Of a stretch of 32,445 nucleotides of DNA, positions 24,657 to 32,445 are shown piece by piece. A program made the position numbers and the translations under genes. A model generated the notes under the pieces. It ran no database searches. It was not told the origin of the DNA and saw only the letters and a program-made list of their open reading frames with translations. The stretch comes from Candidatus Binatota bacterium. GTDB lineage: Bacteria > Desulfobacterota > Binatia > UBA1149. Each line of letters begins with the position of its first letter. Position 1 is the first letter of the stretch. The DNA is taken from the NCBI GenBank assembly GCA_012960245.1, contig DUBO01000016.1:1-32445 (forward strand), read 5' to 3'.

Positions 24657-25799
24657 GTGGTGGACAAGTCTATAGACGGCGAAGTATCGGGTAAGCTGTT
24701 CCGGTTTCTCTCGGCCATGCATCCCTCGCTGTCGCGTGCCGAGCGACAGAGCTTTGCCGAGTACGATGCCGATTCCTGGTATCCGTGGAACGGTGAGATC
24801 GCCAGTCGTTTTAACGAGTTGATGCGCAGCGCGCCGCGCGACAGCAGCTTCGCCCGCGGCTTTGCCTACGTGGCGCAGAAGGCGATTCCCGAGGGCCGTT
24901 ACCTGTCGGTGCCGGAATTGCTCGAATACCTCGACCGGCTGCCGTCGGCCTTCAGGGGCGAGTACGGCAGCGGATTCGAGACCAGGCTTGAAGAGCCCTT
25001 CAAGGCCAGGATCAGCTACGCGGGAATGCCGGGCTTCGCCAACAGTTGCATAGCGGTGGCCGGCGAGCTTGCTCAACGCTTGCAGGCTTCGGGTGGCAAG
25101 GGAGTGCGGGTGCGCCACGTGGAAGGCTGCCGGCTGCAGGACGAAGAACGCTGCAATTTTGAGGTCACGTGGAAGTCCGAGGCCGATCCCCGCGGGGCCG
25201 AACTGATGGCGGCTTCTTCGCTGCTGGGCGAAGAAGCGCAGGACCTGCTCGTTCCTGAAACAGACGGCGATCTGCGCGAATCCGTGTCGGCCGATAACTG
25301 GAACTTTGCCGACGACGCTCAGCCGGGTGAGGACGTCCCCTTGCAGGAAGACGCTCAGCCGGCCGACACCGACGAAGCCACCTTGGCCCACGAAGCAGCG
25401 CCGCCCCACGAAATCACGCCGCCGCCCGAGCCGGTGACTGCCCCGGTGACTGCCCCGGTGTCTCCCCCGGTGCAGGAGTCTTTGCAGGAGTCCACCCAGG
25501 CGCAGGTGGCCGAGAGCACTGCCGGCGGACTGGCCGAAGTCTTGTCGACCCGGAATGCGTCGGTGACATCGGGCGACGATCTCTTCGGTATGCTCAAGCA
25601 ACGCCTGGAAGTTGCCGATCACCAAGCGGCACTATACGAGCAGGCCCGCGGTGAGATCGATCTGCTGCGCAGCGAACTCAATCGTGCTGGTGAAGAACAC
25701 CGTCGCGCTCTTGACGAAGCCGAGCAGCGCATCAGCGAAACCCGCGTGCAGCTGGCGGCGCTCAAGGACAACATCCGCAAGCTGGTATCAGACCGCTGA
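24657..25799 (+). CDS. V4R/HNOB-like sensory-type protein with C-terminal coiled coil
   Basis: 380 residues, cytoplasmic by appearance. Residues 5-175 resemble the V4R/heme-NO-binding-like family common in Myxococcota. SWYPWN, VPELLEYLDRLPSAF and the end EGCRLQDEERCNFEVTW carry the two-Cys feature (Cys158, Cys166) near the last strand. Residues about 210-300 are a Pro/Glu/Ala-rich linker with short repeats (TAPVTAPVSPPV), and 310-378 form a charged heptad-like coiled coil. It could be a ligand sensor that oligomerises, but this is inference and a ligand is not shown. GTG at 24657 is chosen because GGAGG (24644-24648) lies 8 bases upstream; the TTG at 24642 overlaps that SD. Confidence 0.65.
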   Translation: MVDKSIDGEVSGKLFRFLSAMHPSLSRAERQSFAEYDADSWYPWNGEIASRFNELMRSAPRDSSFARGFAYVAQKAIPEGRYLSVPELLEYLDRLPSAFRGEYGSGFETRLEEPFKARISYAGMPGFANSCIAVAGELAQRLQASGGKGVRVRHVEGCRLQDEERCNFEVTWKSEADPRGAELMAASSLLGEEAQDLLVPETDGDLRESVSADNWNFADDAQPGEDVPLQEDAQPADTDEATLAHEAAPPHEITPPPEPVTAPVTAPVSPPVQESLQESTQAQVAESTAGGLAEVLSTRNASVTSGDDLFGMLKQRLEVADHQAALYEQARGEIDLLRSELNRAGEEHRRALDEAEQRISETRVQLAALKDNIRKLVSDR

Positions 25800-25813
25800 G
25801 CTTTTCCTGCAGG

Positions 25814-26581
25814 GTGGTACTCGTCGGCCCCCAGGGCGGGGCCAACGTGGGCTCGGTGTGCCGGGCCATTGCCAACATGGGCGGGGCATCCCTGTGCACG
25901 GTGAACGAGGAGTTCGATCTTGAGCAGGCTCGCATCATGTCGGTGCACGCGCACCCGGTTCTCGAAGCGCGCCTGCGCTGCTCTTCCCTGCAGGAGGCCG
26001 TCGCTGGCTGCACGACGGTGGTGGGTACTACCGCGCGCGAGGGCCCCTACCGCAGCCGTACGAGCGACGTGCGCCAGGTGGCCGCCAGCTTGCTGGCCGA
26101 GCACGACCACGGCGACCCGCGGCCGGTAGCGCTCGTGTTCGGGCCCGAGGACCGGGGTTTGTCCAACAGTGAAATCGCCGCCTGTCACCGCTTGGCCTGC
26201 ATTCCCACCGAGGAGAGTTATCGCTCTCTCAACCTGGCCCAGGCCGTTCTGCTGTGCCTGTACGAACTGCGTCGAGCCGGTGAAGGCAAGTTGCCGACGT
26301 CGGGGAGCGATTCCGTTGACGAGCAGCACCCGCGCGCCGACGCCGGCGCCTCCGACGCGGCCATGGAAGCGCTGGAGCAGGCCCTGCTGCAGATCGGTTT
26401 TCTGTCCGAAGACAACCCCGGTCACATCATGCAGTCGCTCAGGTCGGTGTTCGGCAGGGCCGGGCTCGATGAACGAGAGCTGCGCATCGTCCGCGGCCTG
26501 GCGCGGCAGGTGAGCTGGTTTGCAGAAGGTGGCCGCGAGGTGGCCCTCGCCAAGCGAAAACAGGGCCGCCGCCTGCGCTGA
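25814..26581 (+). CDS. TrmJ-like SPOUT RNA 2'-O-methyltransferase
   Basis: 255 residues. The knotted SPOUT signatures are clear: VLVGPQGGANVGSVCRAIANMG at the N-terminus, VFGPEDRGLSNSEI in the middle and IPTEESYRSLNLAQAVLLCLYEL at the knot. The C-terminal 80 residues are helical, as in TrmJ, which methylates the 2'-hydroxyl of nucleotide 32 in tRNA using SAM. The start is uncertain: GTG at 25814 has only a weak SD and the gene follows the previous stop by 14 bases, so translation is probably coupled. An rRNA or other tRNA target cannot be excluded. Confidence 0.9.
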   Translation: MVLVGPQGGANVGSVCRAIANMGGASLCTVNEEFDLEQARIMSVHAHPVLEARLRCSSLQEAVAGCTTVVGTTAREGPYRSRTSDVRQVAASLLAEHDHGDPRPVALVFGPEDRGLSNSEIAACHRLACIPTEESYRSLNLAQAVLLCLYELRRAGEGKLPTSGSDSVDEQHPRADAGASDAAMEALEQALLQIGFLSEDNPGHIMQSLRSVFGRAGLDERELRIVRGLARQVSWFAEGGREVALAKRKQGRRLR

Positions 26582-26668
26582 ACTGTTCTCTTTGACAACC
26601 TGCCGTCGCGGTGCGCCCCTTTGCAAGCGAACAGGGCAGCGACTACCTTGCGGCCACGGAGGAAAGCA

Positions 26669-26968
26669 ATGGTAGTCATAACAGCAAAGTTAAGAGCGGC
26701 CGAGAACTGCGAAGACGAGGTGGCCGAAGCGCTCTCGAGCATGGTCAACTGGGTGACCGAAAACGAAGCCGACACCCTGACCTACACCCTCAACCAGTCG
26801 GCGTCAGACCCGCGCGACTTTCTCGTGTTCGAACGCTACACGAGCCGCGCGGCACTGGACTCTCACATCGGGTCGGATCGCATGAAGCAACTCAACGGTG
26901 AGCTCGGGGGCAAAGTGGAAGGGCCGCCTTCTGTCGAGTTTTACGGTGAAGTTGCCGCCAAGCTCTAG
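26669..26968 (+). CDS. Antibiotic-biosynthesis-monooxygenase (ABM) domain protein
   Basis: 99 residues, a single ferredoxin-like ABM domain: VVITAKLRAAENCEDEVAEAL, then TLTYTLNQSASDPRDFLVFERYTSRAALDSHI. Family members include quinol/heme-degrading oxygenases and many small enzymes without cofactor, so the reaction cannot be named. The SD GGAGGAAA sits just upstream of the ATG at 26669, which discards a longer frame. It precedes the MaoC gene by 22 bases and may share its transcript. Confidence 0.85.
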   Translation: MVVITAKLRAAENCEDEVAEALSSMVNWVTENEADTLTYTLNQSASDPRDFLVFERYTSRAALDSHIGSDRMKQLNGELGGKVEGPPSVEFYGEVAAKL

Positions 26969-26990
26969 GGCGCAGGAGAGACGGTAGACA

Positions 26991-28064
26991 GTGGCAGTGA
27001 TCGCAAGAAAAACCGGGCATTACCTCGAGGATTTCAGGCTGGGGCACGTGTTTCGCCACAAGGGTGGCAAGACGGTGAACGAGGGCCTGTTCAACGCCTT
27101 TACCGAGTTCAACTTTACGACCAACGCGCTTTGCAAGAACGCGGAGTTCGCCAGGTTGCACGGCTTCGAGGGGCTGGTCTGTCCGCCGGGCCTGGTTATG
27201 AACGTGGTCTTCTCGCAGACGGTAGAAGACATTTCGGAAAACGCGCGCGCCAACCTCGAGTACATCAACATGCGCTTCGGTGCGCCGGTGTACGTGGGCG
27301 ACACGCTCGAGGCCGAGACCACGGTGGTGGGCATCAAGCCATCGTCCAAGGACAACGACCGCGGTGTCGTACACGTGAGCACGGTTGGCCGCAAGCAGGA
27401 CGGGCGGGTCGTTATTGCCTTCGAGAGAAAGGTGCAGGTGTGGAAGAAAGACCTGGCCGCCAAGGTCGACGCGGGCGAGCTCGACGAGAAGCCCTCGGTG
27501 GAGTGCTCGCCCGAGATCCCGGCCTGGGATCCGGGGGCCGACTACGACTCGCGCGCCTACCTGTCGAGCGACCACGGTTACATGGAGGACTTCACGGCGG
27601 GCGACGTCTACGCGCACTCGCGCGGCCGCGTCATGACCGACGAACACATTGCTCTTACGGCTGTGCTCGACAACACCAGCCAGGTGCACTGCAACCAGTT
27701 CCTTATTGACCAGAACCCGGAAAAATACATCGGTGGTCGCCTGATCATTTTTGGGGGCATTCCGTTCAATCTCTGCCTGGGCCTGAGCTGTCCCGACATA
27801 GCCGACAACTCGCCGGCTGATGTCGTCTACACCACCGGTCGCCATACCGCGCCGCTGTTCGCCGGTGACACGGTTTTTGCCGAGACCGAGATCCGCTCGG
27901 TGGGAGACTACCCGGGCCGCGAGGACCTCGGCCTGCTGGCGGTCACGCTCAGGGGTTACAAGCACCGCCCAGCGAAGGAAGGCGAAGACGGGCCGCAACG
28001 GGTGGATATTTTTTACCTGGAGCGTGAGCTGGCTGTTCGCCGGCGCAGCCACTACACGGCGTGA
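26991..28064 (+). CDS. MaoC-type hydratase with two hotdog domains (mesaconyl-CoA hydratase-like)
   Basis: 357 residues. Two hotdog domains are visible. The first (about 10-155) has FTEFNFTTNALCKNAEFA and YVGDTLEAETTVVG. The second (about 195-345) has DNTSQVHCNQFLIDQ, GRLIIFGGIPFNLCLGLS and FAGDTVFAETEIRSVG. The pairing resembles beta-methylmalyl-CoA dehydratase/mesaconyl-CoA hydratase, but the usual D-x-N-P-x-H dyad is changed in both halves, so the substrate is unsure. The start GTG at 26991 has an upstream GGAGAG. Its stop overlaps the next gene's GTG in GTGA. Together with the acyl-CoA dehydrogenases it points to acyl-CoA breakdown. Confidence 0.85.
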   Translation: MAVIARKTGHYLEDFRLGHVFRHKGGKTVNEGLFNAFTEFNFTTNALCKNAEFARLHGFEGLVCPPGLVMNVVFSQTVEDISENARANLEYINMRFGAPVYVGDTLEAETTVVGIKPSSKDNDRGVVHVSTVGRKQDGRVVIAFERKVQVWKKDLAAKVDAGELDEKPSVECSPEIPAWDPGADYDSRAYLSSDHGYMEDFTAGDVYAHSRGRVMTDEHIALTAVLDNTSQVHCNQFLIDQNPEKYIGGRLIIFGGIPFNLCLGLSCPDIADNSPADVVYTTGRHTAPLFAGDTVFAETEIRSVGDYPGREDLGLLAVTLRGYKHRPAKEGEDGPQRVDIFYLERELAVRRRSHYTA

Positions 28065-29065
28065 GCGCAGGCGGCACGGTTGACGGCCGTGGCCTCGACG
28101 GTTGCGTGCTGGTGGAGGCCCCGTGCTTGATGAGCCTTGCCGTTGTCGGCGACGACGCGGTTGAGTACCTGCACGGCCGGCTGAGCTGCGACGTGGCGGG
28201 ACTGGCCCCGGGGCAGGGTGCCCACTCGCTGTTGCTCACGCGGCAGGGGCGCGTGCAGGAGATGCTGGCGGTTTACCGTCGTGCCGATGATCTCTTGCTC
28301 GTTGTTGACCGCGGCAGGTCCAACTCGGTGATGGCCGCGCTCGAGGAATTCATCGTGGCCGACGACGTTGAGTTCGAGTCTTGCGAGCAGGCCGGGTCGC
28401 TGTTGCTGCTGGGGCAGAACGCGCCCGCCTTGCTGGCCGGCGCGGCGTCGGATTTTTCGGAGCTGAACCTTTCGGGTTTGGATCTCAGCCTGCGACGGCG
28501 CGCGGACCTCTGCGTGCCGTCCTTGGAATTGCTGCCTGGTCCGGGCTCAGACCCTGCACAGGTGAGCGCCGCTCTCCAGGAACTCGGGGCAAGCATGGGC
28601 GAGCCGGCGTTGCTGGATCGCATGCGGATAGAAAGCGGTATGCCCTTGGTCGGGGTCGACGTGGACGAGCAACGGATGGCCATCGAGGCCCGGCTGGAGT
28701 GGGCCATTCACTTTGCCAAGGGCTGCTACGTGGGCCAGGAAGTAATCGAGCGCAGCGTCAGCCGCGGACGCGTCAACCATCTCCTGTGCCTGTTGCAACT
28801 TGACCCGGCCGGCGCTGGTCTCGACGCAGCCGAGGTGGCCGGGTTGCAGGTAGCCGGCGGCAGCCCTGCCGATATCGTGACCAGCGTGTCGATGGGCGCG
28901 GGGGGAGACAGCGAAGTGGCCCTGGCGCTGGCTTACCTTCCCGCGGCCATGGCCGAGGCCGGCAGCGTGGTCGAGCTGGAGAGCGACGGCGTTGTTATTG
29001 TCCGCGCCACGGTCGCTGAGTGGCCCCGGCCCCGCGTGCTGGCGGGCAGGCAATCGCCTGCTTAA
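28061..29065 (+). CDS. ygfZ: YgfZ/GcvT-like folate-binding protein
   Basis: 334 residues, GcvT fold. The YgfZ signature K-G-C-Y-x-G-Q-E is present (KGCYVGQEVIER, Cys222), as is the N-terminal VGDDAVEYLHGRLSCDVA. YgfZ uses tetrahydrofolate to support assembly or repair of some Fe-S enzymes, such as MiaB in E. coli. The GTG start overlaps the MaoC stop, so translation is probably coupled. The C-terminal barrel is shorter and less conserved than in E. coli. Confidence 0.87.
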   Translation: MSAGGTVDGRGLDGCVLVEAPCLMSLAVVGDDAVEYLHGRLSCDVAGLAPGQGAHSLLLTRQGRVQEMLAVYRRADDLLLVVDRGRSNSVMAALEEFIVADDVEFESCEQAGSLLLLGQNAPALLAGAASDFSELNLSGLDLSLRRRADLCVPSLELLPGPGSDPAQVSAALQELGASMGEPALLDRMRIESGMPLVGVDVDEQRMAIEARLEWAIHFAKGCYVGQEVIERSVSRGRVNHLLCLLQLDPAGAGLDAAEVAGLQVAGGSPADIVTSVSMGAGGDSEVALALAYLPAAMAEAGSVVELESDGVVIVRATVAEWPRPRVLAGRQSPA

Positions 29066-29067
29066 GA

Positions 29068-29137
29068 AAAGGGGGTTATCGGACGCCGCCCCCTTTGTGC
29101 GCAACCGGAGGGTGGCTCACGCTGTGAGCCGGCCACC
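29068..29137 (+). terminator. Two hairpins between ygfZ-like gene and nuclease
   Basis: The first hairpin pairs AAAGGGGG (29068-29075) with CCCCCTTT (29089-29096), an 8-bp stem with a 13-base loop two bases after the stop. The second has GGTG plus GCTCAC (29111-29120) pairing with GTGAGC (29124-29129) and CACC (29134-29137), ten pairs with a four-base bulge. No long T run follows either, so termination is plausible but not proven. A TACACT box at 29142-29147 could start the next transcript. Confidence 0.4.
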
Positions 29138-29184
29138 GGGTTACACTGCCCGTGGCCTGAAAGCCAGGTCGTGATAGGCAGCTC

Positions 29185-30579
29185 ATGAAAGGCGACTTCG
29201 TCTACGTCGATCTCGAAACCACCGGAACCCGCGCGGTCGCCGACCGCGTGACCGAGGTGGCACTCATACGCGTGCACGACGGCAAGGAGCTGCGGCGCTG
29301 GTCGAGCCTGGTGGACCCCGGCTGCCCGGTCCCGTCCTTCATCACCGGCCTTACGGGTATAAGCGACGAGATGGTGCGAGAGGCTCCGAGCTTCGTTGAC
29401 CTGGCCGACGACCTGCTCGAAATGCTCGACGGCGCGGTGCTCGTGGCCCACAACGCGCGCTTCGACTACGGCTTTCTGCGAGCGGAGTTCAAGCGCGCCA
29501 ACCGAAGCTTCCAAGCCCGCACGCTTTGCACGGTGCGGTTGGCCCGCAAGCTGTTTCCCGGCCACCGCAGCTACGCGCTCAGTGCCCTGCTCGAGCGCCA
29601 CGACCTCAACTGCGCCGCTCGTCACAGGGCCATGGGAGACATCGAGGCGGTGCTTTCTTTTGTCGAGCTGGCCGAGCGCGAGCTGGGTCGCGACCGGGTC
29701 GAGCAGGAAGTCGCCGCCTTGCTCTGCCTGCCAACGCTGCCCGCCGGTCTCGATTCCGACCTGGTGGCTTCGATTCCCGACAGCCCTGGTGTGTACAGGT
29801 TCTACGGCGAGCGGCGATGCCTGCTCTACGTGGGCAAGAGCGTGCGGCTGCGCAGCCGGGTGCTGTCGCACTTTTCTTCGCAGAGCGCGACCCTGACCGA
29901 CGCGAGGCTGGCGCGACAGGTGCGCGACGTAGAGTGGACCGAGACGGCTGGTGAGCTCGGCGCCCTGTTGCTCGAGGCCCGCACCGTCAAGACTGCGCGC
30001 CCGCTCTACAACCGCGCGCTCAAGGGAAGCGCGCGCGCACTGGCCGTCGAACTCGTCGAGGACCGCGACGGCTACCTCGGCGCACGTCTCACCGACGACT
30101 GGGACCCGGCCGACAGTGAGCGCTACTACGGAATGTTTCGTAGTCGTAAACAGGCCGAGGCCCGCCTGGACGAGTTGTGCCTGGAACACGAACTGTGCAG
30201 GCGGCGCATGCGCCTGGAGAAGCTGGGCCCCGCTTGTTTCGGCCACCGCCTGGGACGCTGCCGTGGTGCCTGCCTGGGGCAGGAGAGCGCCCAGGGTCAC
30301 AACGCGCGCGTGCGCGTGGCCATGACGGGCCTGCGCCACAAGGCCTGGCCGTGGAAGGGGCCCATAGGCATACGCGAGCACAACCGTGCCGGGCGCATGA
30401 GCGAACTGCACGTCGTTGATCGCTGGCGCCACCTGGCCACGGTGGCCGACGAGGCCCAGTGGTACGACAACCCGGTGCTGCCCGAAAGCCGTAGCCCCGA
30501 CCGCGACGTTTATCGTCTGCTGGTGCAGCAACTGTTCTCGGGTGCCGCCGGGGCAAAAATAGAAATAGTCCAGCTCTGA
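29185..30579 (+). CDS. DnaQ exonuclease fused to Cho/UvrC-type GIY-YIG endonuclease
   Basis: 464 residues. Residues 1-165 are a DEDDh 3'-5' exonuclease: DLETTG (Asp9, Glu11), HNARFDYGFL and the HRAMGD box. Residues about 198-290 are a GIY-YIG domain: PGVYRFYGERRCLLYVGKS with Arg and the acidic LLLEARTVKTARPLYN end. The C-terminus carries the Cys-containing segment CFGHRLGRCRGACLG, typical of Cho/UvrC relatives. This exonuclease-Cho fusion is known in actinobacteria and proteobacteria and is thought to work in nucleotide excision repair by incising next to lesions and trimming. It contains no UvrB-binding UVR motif that I can see. ATG at 29185 is preceded by AGGCAGC, a weak SD. Confidence 0.9.
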   Translation: MKGDFVYVDLETTGTRAVADRVTEVALIRVHDGKELRRWSSLVDPGCPVPSFITGLTGISDEMVREAPSFVDLADDLLEMLDGAVLVAHNARFDYGFLRAEFKRANRSFQARTLCTVRLARKLFPGHRSYALSALLERHDLNCAARHRAMGDIEAVLSFVELAERELGRDRVEQEVAALLCLPTLPAGLDSDLVASIPDSPGVYRFYGERRCLLYVGKSVRLRSRVLSHFSSQSATLTDARLARQVRDVEWTETAGELGALLLEARTVKTARPLYNRALKGSARALAVELVEDRDGYLGARLTDDWDPADSERYYGMFRSRKQAEARLDELCLEHELCRRRMRLEKLGPACFGHRLGRCRGACLGQESAQGHNARVRVAMTGLRHKAWPWKGPIGIREHNRAGRMSELHVVDRWRHLATVADEAQWYDNPVLPESRSPDRDVYRLLVQQLFSGAAGAKIEIVQL

Positions 30580-30628
30580 ACACGCGCGGCGCTCAGCGGC
30601 AGGCGCTTGCCCTTGAGAGGGCTGCGGG

Positions 30629-32445
30629 TTGCCGCAACTATGGGCCACGGTGCTTATCGATCTCGTACTCCTGCTGGCCATAGCCTGCGCGGGCCTGTTG
30701 GCCGGGCGGCTGCTGGGACTGCCGGCCATGGTGGCCTGGCTGCTGGCCGGCGTTGTTGCCGGCCCGGCCGGCCTGGGCCTGCTCGGCTACAGCGACAACC
30801 TCGCTCGCCTGGCCGAACTGGGCGTTGCCCTGCTGCTGTTCGGCGTTGGCGTGGAGTTCTCGCTGGTAGGTCTTCGCCAGCGGCTGGCTCGCTTGCTCGC
30901 TACCGGTGGCGCCCAGGTGGTCGTGACGGCCGGGGCCACGACGCTGCTGTTTCACGAAATGGGGCTCACCATGCAGGTGGCCGTCGTGGGGGGCATGCTC
31001 GTGTCGCTGTCGAGCACCGCGGTGGTGTTCCGGCTCTACTCGGTCAGCGGTGAGCTGAGCGCTCCGCACGGCCAGGCAGCGGCCGGCGTGCTGCTGTTCC
31101 AGGACCTCGCCCTGGTGGCCATGATGATGGTGCTGCCGCTGCTCGGTGGCGCCGCCAACGCTTCGGCGCTGGAGCTGGCCATGGGGGTCGCGCGGGCGGT
31201 CGCGGCCGTTGTGTTCCTGCTGGTCGCCGCGCGCGCGTTGTTGCCGCCCTTGCTCGAGCTGGCCGCGCGGGCGGGCGCCGCGGAGTTGTTTCCGCCGCTG
31301 GCCCTGCTGGTGGCGCTGGGCACGGCCATGGGCGCGTCGGCGCTGGGCTTGTCGTTGCCCGTGGGTGCTTTTCTGGCCGGCCTGGCCTTGTCGGGCAGTC
31401 CCTACGCCCAGCAGGCCACGGCCGAGTTGCTGCCACTCAGGGACGCGTTTCTCGCGGTGTTTTTTACGAGCGTGGGTCTGTTGTTCGCTCCCGCCGAGAT
31501 CGGCTCCGGGGGCTTGCTGGTGTTGGCGATTCTCGCCGCCGTGCTGCTCAAGGGCGCGGTTTCGGCGGCAGTGGTGGCCCTGGGTTGGCGCTCTGTTCGC
31601 GTGGGCCTGATGGCGGGCGTGGGCCTGGCCCAGGTGGGCGAGTTCTCCTTCGTGCTCGGGCAGGAAGCGCTGGGCCTGGGCCTGATCGACGATGCGTTCT
31701 TCCAGGGTTTTCTCGGCGCGGCCATCCTGAGCATGGCCGTTACGCCTTTTGCCACCCAGGCTGCGCGGCGGCTATACGACATTGATATCAGCGCCCCGGG
31801 TGGCGACGACCAACAGGCCAACGCTCGAGCCGGTGCTCCGGGCAGCGAGCGCGTGCTGCTGCTCGGCTACGGGCAGGCGGGACGCGCCATGGCCCGCGTG
31901 CTTGACTCCTCGGGCCTGTCGTTCGTGGCACTTGATCTCGCGGTTGACCGCGTGAACGAGGGTGTTGGCGATGGCTACGATCTGCGTTTCGGCGACGCCT
32001 CGCGGCGCGCCACCCTCGAGGCCGCCGGTGGAGCCAACTGCAGGGCCGTGGTCGTAGGGCTGGGCGATCCCTGGGCCACGCGCGCGGCAGTCAGGTTGCT
32101 CCGGCAGATGAACCCGGATGCGCCGATCCTCGCGCGCGCTGGTAACGAGGAAGAAATATCGGTGCTCGAAAAGCTCGGTGCCGACGAGGTCATAAGCACC
32201 GGTTTCGAATCGTCGGTGCACCTGCTCGCTTCCCTGCTCGAGCACCTGGGTGTGCCGCGTCATGTCGCGCGAGTGCAGGAATCGATACTGCGCATGGATG
32301 CTTACGGCGTGCTGAGGGGCCACGCGGCCTCGGCGCAGTTGTTGCCCGAGGTGGATAGGCTGCTCAGGGGGGGCACGCTGGTGACGGCCGAGGTTATGCA
32401 GGGTAGCCGAGCTTGCGGCAGCAGCCTGGCCAGGCTCGTGGCGAA
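30629..32445 (+). CDS. CPA2/Kef-type cation:proton antiporter with RCK domain (partial, runs off window)
   Basis: At least 605 residues; no stop before the end. The N-terminal about 380 residues form the sodium/hydrogen exchanger domain, with LPAMVAWLLAGVVAGP, LLLFGVGVEFSL, the SLSSTAVVF segment, LLFQDLALVA and AQVGEFSFVLGQ. Then follows a TrkA-N (RCK) nucleotide-binding domain, VLLLGYGQAGRAMARVL, and the start of a C-terminal RCK subdomain. Kef-type proteins exchange potassium for protons and are gated through the RCK domain. A GTG at 30650 has no SD; the TTG at 30629 has GAGAGG 8 bases upstream and is preferred. The reading frame is not the one of the longest open frames in this stretch but has consistent membrane helices throughout. 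Confidence 0.9.
   Translation, partial: MPQLWATVLIDLVLLLAIACAGLLAGRLLGLPAMVAWLLAGVVAGPAGLGLLGYSDNLARLAELGVALLLFGVGVEFSLVGLRQRLARLLATGGAQVVVTAGATTLLFHEMGLTMQVAVVGGMLVSLSSTAVVFRLYSVSGELSAPHGQAAAGVLLFQDLALVAMMMVLPLLGGAANASALELAMGVARAVAAVVFLLVAARALLPPLLELAARAGAAELFPPLALLVALGTAMGASALGLSLPVGAFLAGLALSGSPYAQQATAELLPLRDAFLAVFFTSVGLLFAPAEIGSGGLLVLAILAAVLLKGAVSAAVVALGWRSVRVGLMAGVGLAQVGEFSFVLGQEALGLGLIDDAFFQGFLGAAILSMAVTPFATQAARRLYDIDISAPGGDDQQANARAGAPGSERVLLLGYGQAGRAMARVLDSSGLSFVALDLAVDRVNEGVGDGYDLRFGDASRRATLEAAGGANCRAVVVGLGDPWATRAAVRLLRQMNPDAPILARAGNEEEISVLEKLGADEVISTGFESSVHLLASLLEHLGVPRHVARVQESILRMDAYGVLRGHAASAQLLPEVDRLLRGGTLVTAEVMQGSRACGSSLARLVA

Noticed and set aside
26892-28052. 386-codon minus-strand open frame opposite the MaoC gene
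   Set aside because: It is the complement shadow of a clear hotdog hydratase and has no recognisable motif.
29062-30729. 555-codon open frame on the minus strand opposite the nuclease
   Set aside because: It mirrors the plus-strand DnaQ-Cho gene in a GC-rich region, is rich in Arg, His, Ala and Gln and shows no domain motif.

Overview
The window is a gene-dense, GC-rich bacterial chromosome segment. There are 27 supported protein-coding genes on both strands, no RNA genes that I can see, and no gene-free stretch longer than about 175 bases. The content fits a deltaproteobacteria-like lineage (Myxococcota, Binatota or a relative): a secreted protein with a cysteine-rich N-terminal domain, a secreted Cys-rich FGE-fold protein, a V4R/HNOB-like protein, paired acyl-CoA dehydrogenases, a double-hotdog MaoC hydratase and a phosphotransferase paired with a DUF6285-like protein. 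This placement is inference; no rRNA or phylogenetic marker was tested.

Region 1 (1-8.8 kb, all minus strand) has visibly lower GC than the rest. It holds a very large secreted multidomain carbohydrate-active protein (1001-6001) and a smaller protein (210-1004) that carries a second copy of one of its modules. A perfect 35-bp direct repeat lies on both sides of the pair (3-37 and 6066-6100). Upstream of the right-hand copy come a CHR-family (chromate-type) transporter and a sulfotransferase fused to a cyclic-nucleotide-binding domain, 4 bases apart.

Region 2 (8.8-19.2 kb) is mostly housekeeping and small accessory genes. It contains ligA-acyP with overlapping ends, a secreted FGE-like protein, a cold-shock protein with a repeat-encoded acidic tail, and a secreted ComEA-like HhH protein whose Shine-Dalgarno is buried in a strong hairpin. 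These are followed by a phosphotransferase plus DUF6285-like pair, a class I glutamine amidotransferase, a stand-alone STN-like exported protein, an MFS transporter, a beta-propeller lipoprotein and a Tan1-like THUMP protein.

Region 3 (19.2-24.6 kb) is a probable TetR-controlled catabolic unit. On the minus strand tetR, two acyl-CoA dehydrogenases and a zinc alcohol dehydrogenase follow one another closely. A divergent AhpD-like gene shares a 26-bp intergenic space that holds an imperfect palindrome overlapping a promoter-like sequence.

Region 4 (24.6-32.4 kb, plus strand) encodes a V4R/HNOB-like coiled-coil protein, a TrmJ-like RNA methyltransferase, a small ABM monooxygenase-like protein, a MaoC-type hydratase, a YgfZ-like protein, a DnaQ-Cho fusion nuclease and a truncated CPA2/Kef antiporter running off the window end.

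The most distinctive points are the direct-repeat-bounded secreted module with its uncertain start, the sulfotransferase-cNMP fusion beside a CHR transporter, and the SD-sequestering hairpin upstream of the ComEA-like gene. All functional statements rest on motifs read by eye.
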